The translations under genes and the position numbers were made by a program. A stretch of DNA of 64,000 bases, taken from Telopea speciosissima (lineage: Eukaryota; Streptophyta; Magnoliopsida; Proteales; Proteaceae). Shown here piece by piece: positions 54,977 through 64,000 of the stretch (positions are counted from its first letter, which is position 1; each line of letters opens with the position of its first letter). The stretch is from NCBI RefSeq assembly GCF_018873765.1, contig NC_057916.1, forward strand, positions 52,268,540 to 52,332,539, in the 5' to 3' direction. Below the pieces are notes generated by a model. It saw nothing but the letters and a program-made list of their open reading frames with translations. It was not told the DNA's origin and searched no databases.

Positions 54977-55746
54977 TTTTTGTTACAAGACAATTCTAAA
55001 TTCAGCTCTATTTTGTTCAATAATCTGTTTTGACTTTGGATTCATATACATTTCTTCAAACATAAAAGTTCTTCAGTTGAAACCACTAAATATTTTTTAA
55101 ACACTCTCCCTAAGTCATAATTAATACCACCTCCTGAAGCTTCTCACTCTATTTTCTTGTTACTAATTAAAGTTTAGAACTTGCCACTTGGACTGTGTAA
55201 TAGTTTTAATAGTAATTTAGTACAAATGCTTATATTTTTTCCAAATTGTGTAGATGTATTGACATTTTCATAATTATTTTAGGAAAGGGAATTTTAATGG
55301 CATTTTTTGTAATTTTTAGTTATGGTGACTTGGATGGTGATGACATTTACAAAATTATTTGGGTTAATTATGATGATAATTATATTTCTGTAAATATTGG
55401 CAACAATGTTGAGAAATTGTTCCAGAACAGGTTTTACCAAATGCCCTTGCTATTCTTTTTATATTCTCAAAACAATTCTAGAACAAGTTTACCAAATACT
55501 AATCTTGATCCAAATAACACAATTTTATTAAAAAGGGAAAAAGCTAGTTCTGCCAAAGTACAACGTTCCTATAATAGAAACGTTACCAATAGCAGCCTTA
55601 ACTCTCCCCCCTCTCCTGATCGCCATTCTCTCTCTGACTCTCCCTCAGGTTCCTTTTCTCTCAAAATCTCTCATTCTCTCTATGATCTACCCTTGTTTGT
55701 TTTTCTATTACCGTAACATATGGCCACACGTGCACGTTTACTAGGA

Positions 55747-55770
55747 CATATATATATATATATATATATA
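55747..55770. repeat. (AT)n microsatellite
   Basis: About 12 AT units; a shorter run lies at about 57200-57216. Confidence 0.9.
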
Positions 55771-56829
55771 GCGTTTTAAACGTGTTTGCCATTTTTTGGT
55801 AAAAAAAATAATATTTTAAAAAAATATATATTATAAAGCTTATAATCCACACTTCAAATATTATTATTTTATTAATAAGACATGAGTTGGTCCACAATTT
55901 ATGTGTGTATAGTACCGTTTTCACATTTTGCACCTTTTTAAACATATCGCATCGAATAAATTTTTTTCTATTTCCATTTTAACTAATTGTGGTTCTGCCA
56001 TGTGGCAATCTAGATGATGCCTAAATTTTATGAACACATAGACCCCAATGTCCCTTGTCCTCCGCGTTCAAGTGAATCAAATGAAACTAACCTAGAGGCA
56101 AAGGAAGCTTTCAAAATCTAGGACTGCATGAGAGAATGCATGTTAATACATGAGCGGTTGAATAATACAGGAAAAAATGTTAATATGCGAGATGTATATG
56201 GCTAATTGAATTTGACTTGTAGTCAATTAGAACTATTCTCTAAATATTCAATGGCCATTGTGGACCTAACTATGTCACAAGTTTTAGATTTGAAACATTT
56301 TCTTAAAGCAACTCTCCAGATTAGACATACTAAATGTGGCCACAAACAAAAGTATTGAATGGAGTATACACCTTAAGCAAAATCTCATCGGCTTGGATTG
56401 CATGATATGAAAGTGTGGAATGAAAATTACATGAAATAGTGATCAATATGCCAATTTTCAAATTGGTCCAAGCTTCAAAATAAAATAAGCCCTATGAGAC
56501 TGGTACTGAAGGTCTCACCAAATAAGCGTTACCCAAGCGCAAATGCTTCATCCAAGGAAGCTTCAATGGACTTGTTCAAAATGTCCCAAATCACTATCAC
56601 AAGTCCTCGAACCAAATGAGGCTCTCCTAGTGAAAACCGTGTATATTTTTAAAAGACTTCAATTACTAAAGGATGTAAATACACCACATAGACTCAGTAG
56701 AGAGTAAATAAATGGCCATAAAAAGATGATGCATAAATATTCTCAGAAATAAAACAGAACATGATTCAGAAGGTCAGTTACAATTAATTACATAAACAAG
56801 AAAACTCTTACTAAAAAAATGCAACAAAG

Positions 56830-57110
56830 AATCTAACTAATCCCATATTAGTAACATGTTCCTAGAAAAATTTAGGAGTCAAGCGTTCAATTAGTGGATC
56901 AGCAATGATGCTATTTGTAGTAATGAGCTCTGTTGAAATCTATGACTCACGAACTTTCTCTCTACAAAGCATTTAAAGTCAATATGCTTGGAGCCTGAAG
57001 TACTCTTGTTGTTATGAGAGAAACGAACTACAACAAAATTGTCACAAAACATCCTTAGTGGCTTTGATATAAAATCAACAATCCTAGCAAACGAAGACCT
57101 CTAAACTAAC
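56830..57110 (-). pseudogene. copia RNase H tail fragment
   Basis: The minus strand reads 'VVVRFSHNNKSTSGSKHID', then 'ELITTNSIIADPLIERLTPK' and 'EHVTNMGL', the end of a copia polyprotein (compare SKHIDVKF and IADPLTKGLPPKVF in intact relatives). Stops and a shift are present. The 3' LTR should lie to the left (56000-56820), but I cannot define it. The right side is cut by the solo LTR at 57323. It is distinct from the copia at 19.8-38.7 kb. Confidence 0.7.
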
Positions 57111-58375
57111 TGTTACTTGTGAGGTATGGAAGGTTTCTATATAGTCCCAAAATGAAAACGTTTTTTATTTTTTACTTTTAAAAAAATAAAATCATTTTTC
57201 ATATATATATATATATTCTAGTAAACTCACACGTGTACCAATATGTTAGAGAGAGAGATAGAGATAGAAAAAGCAAAATAAAAATTGACGTATGATTATC
57301 ATACACATAATGTCCTATTAAATGTGATGATTCGGATCTTGGCTAAATTGAAGATAATTAAAATTTCATAATTAATGTTAAACCCGTGCCCAAAAATATG
57401 GGCTAATTTGAATTTTTGTTGAAAGTCCAGAACCCGAGGTCAAAGTTACCAGTACACTGTGGTGCCCGTGGTTGAACTTAATGAGGTATCCCCGTTGGTG
57501 AGGACCCACATACCATTAAGAAGGTAAACACCAACTCCTTGCAACTGTACAGCTCACCACCAAATGTACAGCCTAAGGAAGGTACCATCCCTTGATTCTA
57601 GGGCCCTACCCGAGTACATGATACATTAGCCTATAAAACATTTAGGGATGGTCAATGCATGAAAACATTAACAACGGGGTGATTCGGCACTGTTTCAGTA
57701 AGAAAGAAAGAAGAATAAAAGAGAGGCCTAGGCTCCTAAACTTAGTTTTAGTGTGAGAAGCCAAGCTTGGAATTCTATCAAATTGCTCCCAAAATATAAG
57801 GTAAAGAACCCAACCATAGGACCTAATCCTAGTTTTAGATTAAACTAATGATGATCCTCATCACCTTGAATGTTTTAGATAAAGCATTTTTAGACCTAAA
57901 CATCAATTTGCATGATTGATTTGATGATGAGAACTCAATTCCATACATGCATGTTAAATCCCAATATAAATATCAAATTCTGCTACCTTGTAGATTGACC
58001 TTCTCTTAGTTAAAATGATATAACTCCACCATCCGAACTCCATTGTCTTGGTTCAAATTTTGTTAAAAACTAGACTCATAGGGCTGCATTTTGTTAGAAG
58101 AAACCATTACCTAGTTATGTCTCTAAGTTAGTTAAAAGTTCATTTCAAGTTATTGTCAAAATCGAATCCTGCTGTTTTGACAGATTGACCTTTGTATAAT
58201 AAAAATAACATAACTTCATAATACAATCTTCATTTTCTTTGATTCCAATTTTTCTAAAAACTAGACTCATAGAGCTACATTTTCTTAGAAGGAACCATAA
58301 ACCAATTATGCCTCTAAATGAACTGAAATTTCATTTCAATCTAAGAAAATTTTGCAAATGAAATCTCTGGGCGAT

Positions 58376-58406
58376 GCACTGGACAATTGACCCAAACGTC
58401 CAGTGC
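58376..58406 (+). repeat. palindromic cassette, U3 copy
   Basis: GCACTGGAC (58376-58384) and GTCCAGTGC (58398-58406) are perfect 9-bp inverted arms with a 13-base loop. Confidence 0.8.
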
Positions 58407-58630
58407 AAGGCCTAGAGTTGCTGAAGCATGTGTTTTTCATTCCAGGACTTTGGGAACCAGTTCCTTGGTGTGTAACCACCTCATACATGTGCATTGGGAT
58501 TTTAAGAACTATTCCCTACCCTTGGACCCATGTGGACCCCACCTGAGTTGCCAGAATGGCCCAGAATCAGTTTAAAAATACATTCTAGGAATGGGGGGCT
58601 GGCAGCCAAACAAGCCTTAGTTATGGCTGG

Positions 58631-58642
58631 CCTATAAATAGG
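58631..58642 (+). promoter_or_regulatory. TATA box of the solo LTR
   Basis: CCTATAAATAGG, followed about 30 bp downstream by 'AGAGTTCCTACACTG' and a GA-rich leader. This is the best promoter in the window. Confidence 0.65.
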
Positions 58643-59406
58643 TAGGCCCCAGCCCAAAATTAGAGTTCCTACACTGTTCAAATCGTGGAGGGAGAGAAAG
58701 GAGAGAAAGGAGAGAAAAGAGAGAAAGGATGAAGAAGCGAAGGAGAAGAAGAGGAAAGGAAGGAGAGGACCTCTGTGTTGCTGCCTTCAACCCTCTGTCC
58801 TTGCAGCAAACCATCTCAGGTAATGAGTTTTACCACTTTGAGCTGCTGTTCTCTTTACACTCTTATGGGTCCCAGCTCTGGGATGGTGATTCTGGCTAAG
58901 GAAAGCCCAGAACACCTGGGGGCTGCCTTGGGATGCCTCAGATCTGACATGCAAAGCCATTGCATGTAAGATTTGAGCATTTTATATGTAATTTACCTGT
59001 TGTTTTACATCTGAGACTGAGATCAGTCTCTGTGCCAGACTGCACTGCCCAGTTGCACCCAAAACAGGTAGTCTGGACATGGATTCTTACATGCAAGTTG
59101 CTCCTTGCTTAGTTTTGTGCTGGAACAGCTCCCTACCATGTTTATATATGTAAAACCACCCTTGCATGCAGCCCAAACCGTGGCCAAGTGCTGGAACACA
59201 GCCTAGGCTGCTATTCTCTGAGTTGTCTGAACAACTCCTGGCTTCCAATGAAGGAACCAAGCCATGATCCATGAGAACCATTGGATTCCACCCCACATGA
59301 GGTCCATAACCAACCTACATGCATTCCGGATCGACCTCATGGCTGCCCATGCAGCAAAATCCAAGAAACCAGGCCTGTTCATGCCTCAAACAGGCTCTAG
59401 GCGATG

Positions 59407-59435
59407 CACTGGGCGATTGGCCCAATCACCCAGTG
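59407..59435 (+). repeat. palindromic cassette, downstream copy
   Basis: CACTGGGCGATTGG (59407-59420) and CCAATCACCCAGTG (59422-59435) pair over 14 bp with one mismatch. A second nested pair GGCGAT/ATCGCC surrounds it. Confidence 0.8.
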
Positions 59436-61166
59436 AATCGCCCAGAGATTGAAAATGGACTGTACTACTGTCCTATCTCTGTGGGCCTTCACCAATAGGC
59501 TATATACAGTATGTGGAGGTGGTAAATGACTAAAATACCCCTTTTCACATCTGTTCAATGTTATCCATACCTTGGATATCCAAGTGGGCCCCACAGGGCC
59601 TGGTAACCATGTTAGGGATGGTCCAGCTAAACTGCTGACCTGGGAACTGTTATGTAAGACTATTAAAACCATGTATAACTGGCCATACTAATAAATACCA
59701 GATCTGATCCTATTTCACATCTTTGGATGATGTACCGGGACATGGACCCGAAAGCCCAGTGTAAGACCCGGAGAATTCCAAGTGACATCAAACTGAACAC
59801 CGAGTCAGACCAGTGAACCTAGACCAACACTAGGTTATCCAAAACAGCCTTAGACATTAATTGACACATTTCTGATTTATTAAATTAGGATTTGATCCCG
59901 TGCTTGAGGTGCACAGCCAGATACCGATCGAAACTAAACAAACAGCTGAACCAATAGGATTAGACCAAGGTGAGTGGAATTACACCATGAGTGTAGGTAT
60001 AACATGACTGATGGGTCATGACAACAACAACAACAATATTTAGTGTATTTAATTACTTTAAATTATTTTATATTCTTATTTAAATTCTGAATCTTATCTG
60101 ATGGACATTGGAAATGGATGATAATGCTTATATATGGAATTGCTAGATTAGATGTTGTAACCGGTTTGGAAATGAGACATGTGGTAGCCCATAGAATGGG
60201 ATACAGTTGACACCACCCAACTCATACTATGTCATATAGAATGCATATGGCTAGGAAATCATCACCCGTGCTACGAACCCTTGCCAACAGGGGTTTAGGT
60301 GTTGGATACCACAAAAGTGTGAGGCCAATGTCCTGAAAGGCATTGCTCGGTCAGTTAACCCATCATGATCATTAGGACGTGGTGGTTGCACAGAAATATG
60401 TGAGGCCAATGTCTCAAGAAGACATTGCTCGGTCAGTAGGCCCACCAGTCAATAAGGTTGGTGGTAGCATACTTGTAACCTAGAGGGCTAGTCGGGCTGA
60501 CCTTGACGACAGCTGCAGGAGCTGATCGATCCTCTCCGACAACTCAATGGGTGTATCGTGGAAAGGGATTAAAAACCCGCACCAGGGATACATGTATTGG
60601 GGATTGTAGTAGCACTTTCACCTGCCTTAGTTTTGATGCTAGGTAGCTTAATAATAATAATGAATCTCATTTCATATAGGCCCATTTGATTGTGTTTGCA
60701 TTTGCATGCATGATTTATATTTCATTCACGGGCTCAGTGGAGCTCACACTCTTGTATATTCTCTTTTAACTGATTTTGCAGATACTGGTTTGCCAATGGA
60801 CGATGAAGCTGTCGATGAAACTGTAGATCGTCCTCATCTTGTTGCTTAGCGATGATTTTTTGATTATTTAAGTTTCTTTCGTTTAAGAAGTGTAATTACC
60901 AAGATAATGTACTTATTGAACATAAATGTATGTGTATACGGTATAACATTGGTATTTGGAGATTTTATTATAAATGATATAAATCATCTATGGGTAGTTC
61001 AGTCTTCCGTTGCACTCGGATATCCATTTATTATCTTTTAGCCTCATTGTCTGGTTTGTGACATGTAAGTACTGCTTCTGGATCCTTGGAGATTGACGGA
61101 TGTCATAGGATATCCGGGTCACTTGCCTAAATCCTCCTAGGAGGTAGTTTTGGGCGTGACAATTAA

Positions 61167-62090
61167 GGTACAAAAATAAAATAAAAATTGACGCATGATC
61201 ATCATACATATACCCATATTTTCCTACACAAAAAAATTCCAAGACTCTGGGATACTTTGATGCCATTCTACTCCTGGTTTCTTGGTGAAATCAAGGTACA
61301 TTGCCATTGTTCGGATATATACTGTAGAATGGATACCCATTGCTTCCCAAGCAATAACTCTTACTTCAAATCCATCTTCTTCTGTTGTCTTTTATGTGAG
61401 TTTGGGTTTGAACTTTGGATCCAGGGACTAAGATTCCAAACTTTAAAGTACAAAAAAGTGCATTTGGACCAATTGATAAGACTCTCGGACCTCTATGAGT
61501 ATGGTCAGGGAATCCAGCAAGAGCAGTAACTGCAAAAGCAAGCAAGGGAAGAACAAGAGTAAAAAATCTTTATTTTAAAAGTAAGAACAAAAAAGAGGAG
61601 AAGAAGAAACCTACCAAATTACTCATCCAATGTGAGTAAAGGATCAAATGACCATCATCAGCATCTGATAATTTAAAAATAGAGAGAAGTTAGAGTAAGT
61701 TAAAAGAAAGGGTGCACTTTTTTTGTTTGGTAGCGCATCTGAGTGTTGGCTGGGCCTAAACACATTGGGCGTGACAGAAACGGTTAGATTACATACATGT
61801 GTGTATTAGGGAGTACTACATTGAACGACCGTATAAAATGAGCATTAATTAAATAATTAATGGATTATAATTGTTCTTCTGTCAGAACTTACTTGTCCTC
61901 TTATTTTTTTCTAATACATGTTTGAATCTAGATATCCAGTGCATGTGCAATTGTACACTGCACATAAACCATTAAAAATTTTTAAAGTCAAATTTGGTTG
62001 TTAATTGATCAACTAACATTGGTATGCATAAACATTCAATTAGATAATGATAAAGACCTGTGTCACTCCAAGCTTTTAAGCCAATAATGA
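61167..62090. other. intergenic, possible unrecognised exon on either strand
   Basis: Repeats the motif found left of the solo LTR ('AAAATAAAAATTGACG' with 'ATGAT.ATCATACA', here 61174-61211). A plus-strand frame of 113 codons (61188-61529) has no recognisable family. No gene is called. Confidence 0.3.
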
Positions 62091-62091
62091 T

Positions 62092-62470
62092 GCAACGAGA
62101 TTCCCAATTTTGGAATAGCCTGTAACTCAGCAGAAATTTCACTTGATACATCCTAATTACAATATCCAATTGTTAGAGATAGTCTATAAACATGAAAGCA
62201 ATCACACAACCACACACTCTTACCACACACATTTGACTTCTGAAGAATTACTAAGAGGAGGTAATGAATAGTTCAAGTTTCCATTTTTAAAAAGATTATA
62301 TCTCCGCAAACCTTTCCAGGTATGGCCATACATCAAATCTCGATATCCATTTATGAAGAATCCCTTTCTCACTTCTAAATGGCACCTGCAAAATTTATGT
62401 ATTTTCTGTTCCACCAATTTTTTCAAGACAATGGTTGCATGTCTTCCCTTTTGCATCAGGTATTAGTCAA
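62092..62470 (-). pseudogene. sucrose synthase fragment
   Basis: The minus strand from 62469 reads 'LIPDAKGKTCN', 'LEKIGGTENT', then '[17 protein letters not shown]', '[11 protein letters not shown]'. After about 150 bp it continues 'DVSSEISAELQAIPK' (62153 to about 62110). These are the blocks of sucrose synthase around the junction of its regulatory and glycosyltransferase parts; the enzyme cleaves sucrose with UDP to UDP-glucose and fructose in the cytosol. The split lies where plant SUS genes have an intron (before the D of the 'EDV' block). The acceptor TTGTAATTAG is intact, but the donor GT has become AT. A stop sits in the first block. Neighbouring exons are absent. Wording is closest to the SUS5/6/7 class, which I hold only loosely. 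Confidence 0.7.
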
Positions 62471-62479
62471 GTCACCCTA

Positions 62480-62980
62480 AATCGACCATTAGTAAAGTAT
62501 TAGATGGACCATAGGACCCCTACCTATATATATTATCTAAAAGCTAATCCTGTTCATAGGTTAATAAGAAATTAATGAGAACGAACCAAAAGAGAGAACA
62601 CCATGTCCTTCGGCTGAACACACTGTCCTCTGGCTCAAGATGACGTGTCAGCAAACATTAAATTATAGTGGAAGATCTGGATTTAAATAGGGTGTATTGG
62701 CAGAACAAAATTTGTTCAACTGACTATACTTACCAGATTGGACCTTAGATTTTGTTAACGATAAGGATCCAGCCTTATCTCCTCCCTCCAATCGGTTAGA
62801 GACCAAGTCTCCCTCTACATGTGATAACAATGCTTGTGCACACATGGCTCTTATCTCAACCTCACTACATCAAGCAACATCAGTAGTTGAGTCATTATCC
62901 AACACTGCCAAGCTTAAGGATCACGATCAGGATAGTTTAAGATCAGCATATCAAAAACAAACCTGTACTTATCCATGTAA
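62480..62980. other. intergenic, nothing recognised
   Basis: No supported gene; 'GGATTTAAATAGGGTG' near 62680 could be a TATA-like site of the following LTR piece. Confidence 0.3.
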
Positions 62981-62984
62981 AACC

Positions 62985-63154
62985 ACATCAGCTAAACCTC
63001 TATATAATAAGAGGATTAGTGGAGGCTAAATAAATCAAGGAAAACACTGTTGTGTGGACGTAGGTTTCAAGGAAACCGAACCACGTTAAAATATCTGTAA
63101 CATTATCTCTTCTCTTCTCCTCTTCTTCTCTTCTTCCAATTTCAGATCCTAACA
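62985..63154 (+). repeat. LTR 3' end-like sequence (copia type)
   Basis: 'TTGTGTGGACGTAGG' and 'CCGAACCACGTTAAA' are a conserved pair in the R/U5 part of many plant copia LTRs. A CT-rich stretch follows, and CTAACA at 63149-63154 would be a suitable end. No PBS follows, and the 5' end is not identifiable. Confidence 0.45.
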
Positions 63155-63358
63155 GATTTGTTGTTGGAAAATTGAACTTATTTCCATCTTCATAAAAGAA
63201 GTTGGATTTGAGGTTGGGTATATTGAGTGTATGTTCAGAAGTTCTTGTTTCAGGTTGTGTTTGATTGAAGTTACAAAAAGTACAAAGACTAAAAAGTTTC
63301 TATGAAGTAAAATTACGACTCTAATTTTTATGGTAATTCAGTTGGGGGAAGAAATGAA

Positions 63359-63412
63359 AGAGAAACCAAGAACTACCATACAAAAAAAAAATTCAAATAT
63401 ATTTGAAGTCTA
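63359..63412 (+). repeat. direct repeat, left copy
   Basis: GAGAAACCAAGAACTACCAT and the following A-run, then TTCAAATATATTTGAAGT, recur at 63951-64000 with a few changes. The second copy is cut by the window end. Confidence 0.75.
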
Positions 63413-63432
63413 GATAACCAAATAAACAAATG

Positions 63433-63680
63433 AGCAGCAGCTTGTGGCCGCCATAAGCAGCCCATGGCCATGGTACAGCAGCCAAGGCCAAGTTTGCTGC
63501 AGATACAGGATGCAAAAAGGAAAAAAAAATTAGTTTGAAATGCATGCCAGGCTGCTGCACGAGCAGCAGCTTGTGGACGCCATAAGCAGTCCATGGGCAG
63601 GGTACAGTAGCCAAGGTCGAGGTTCCTGCAGCTACAGGGTGCAAAAAGAAAAAAATGGTTTGAAATGCATGCCAGGCTGC
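63433..63680. repeat. tandem repeat of about 128 bp, GC-rich
   Basis: Two units start GCAGCAGCTTGTGG (63434 and about 63563) and include 'CCATAAGCAG', 'GATGCAAAAAG' or 'GGTGCAAAAAG', and 'TGAAATGCATGCCAGGCTGC'. Long open frames across it on both strands are due to the periodicity and GC content; I do not call a gene. Sequence to 63950 stays GC-rich and unassigned. Confidence 0.7.
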
Positions 63681-64000
63681 TGCCTTTTGCGGACAGCCAT
63701 GGTGTCCATGTGCGCAAGGCCCAATGGTCAAGAGGCCTAAGGGAGTGAGGGTGTAGGCCGCATGAGCCTAGGTGGCCTGGGGTGCAAGGTATCATGGCAG
63801 CAAGGGCCAGAAGGGGCTGTGGTTGTGGGGACTGGTGCTTGAAAACACCCAATGCCGAGGATGTGCAATATACTTGCAGCAACGGCTGCCTGGGTTTGGT
63901 GTGTAATGCACCTGCTGGTATGTATGCAAAGTGCTGCCGGCAATGCATCAGAGAAACCAAGAACTATCATAAAACAAAATCCAAATATATTTGAAGTTCA

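Larger units (their letters stand above)
53091..55595. mobile_element. possible hAT-like element (ends only)
   Basis: At the left, 'AACCGTTTGACAAATCCATTC' analogues with 'TTCTAAAACTGTTTCGAAAC' and 'GGCGTTTGGTAAAATTTG'. At the right, in the opposite sense, 'TTCCAGAACAGGTTTTACCA' and 'CGTTACCAATAGCAGCCTTA'. These subterminal words are typical of plant hAT MITEs. The left terminus and target duplication are not defined, and the right and left may be separate insertions. Confidence 0.3.
57323..61161 (+). repeat. 3.8-kb solo LTR
   Basis: Begins TGTGATGATTCGGATC and ends TTTTGGGCGTGACA. ATTAA lies one base before it (57317-57321) and directly after it (61162-61166), a likely 5-bp duplication. It contains a TATA box, a purine-rich leader with splice-donor-like TCTCAG/GTAATG (58815), palindromic cassettes, and the 3' module 'TTGCCAACAGGGGTTTAGGT' shared with the LTRs at 3.4 and 42.8 kb. 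No PBS follows, hence solo. Confidence 0.7.

Noticed and set aside
62171..63154. LTR with TGTTAG start and CTAACA end
   Set aside because: The start lies inside the sucrose synthase intron, and flanks show no duplication; only the right part looks LTR-like.
63373..63970. 195-codon frame on the minus strand and Cys-rich frame on the plus strand at the right edge
   Set aside because: Explained by GC-rich tandem repeats; no signal peptide or conserved cysteine pattern that I can name.
1..64000. CRISPR array, rRNA genes, bacterial or organelle inserts
   Set aside because: No regularly spaced identical repeats with unique spacers, and no recognisable rRNA or organelle gene blocks.

Overview
The window is plant nuclear DNA, most likely from a flowering plant. 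It is AT-rich and intron-bearing, and almost everything recognisable is plant-type mobile DNA: Ty1/copia and Ty3/gypsy retrotransposons of several lineages, a LINE, hAT-like miniature elements, and solo or partial LTRs of 2 to 4 kb. The few host-gene sequences are broken copies. They are an R2R3-MYB C-terminus (RAX/MYB36-like), a golgin candidate 6 C-terminus, a 5'-truncated but still open UGT79-type glycosyltransferase, and a sucrose synthase piece. I cannot name the species. I see no bacterial, organellar, CRISPR or rRNA features.

Layout. About 0.4-3.4 kb: MYB remnant, a degenerate repeat and a fold-back miniature element. About 3.4-14 kb: a non-autonomous LTR retrotransposon with two roughly 3 kb LTRs and a tRNA-Met primer site. 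It has no visible gag-pol; its only gene is an antisense 'putative plant transposon protein' ORF. About 14-19.5 kb: a minus-strand Tat-lineage gypsy element (protease, RT, two RNase H domains, integrase). Beyond its integrase lies an opposite-strand coiled-coil ORF. About 19.8-38.7 kb: one copia element delimited by a perfect 5-bp target duplication (GCCAC). It has swollen to 18.9 kb because it holds a hAT-like element, a rearranged Athila-type gypsy, a Tekay/Del-like LTR with gag fragment, and a LINE with its own target duplication. About 39.7-50.8 kb: hAT-like ends, the golgin pseudogene, a minus-strand 3.5 kb LTR with an internal 0.53-kb duplication, and a Tat-like solo LTR carrying a 323-bp hAT-like element. 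About 51-57 kb: the UGT, a tandem W-box array, a tRNA-like locus and a copia tail fragment. About 57.3-61.2 kb: a 3.8-kb solo LTR. About 62-64 kb: sucrose synthase pseudogene, an LTR-end-like stretch and a terminal repeat array.

Two patterns deserve most attention. First, the 3-4 kb LTRs here share a common 3' module but each carries its own set of imperfect palindromic cassettes, different in sequence between families, together with a purine-rich leader followed by a consensus splice donor. Second, two unrelated gypsy-type elements both carry an antisense ORF. In one of them the antisense ORF is preceded on its own strand by a purine-rich stretch, a splice donor and an acceptor, which suggests an independent spliced transcription unit.
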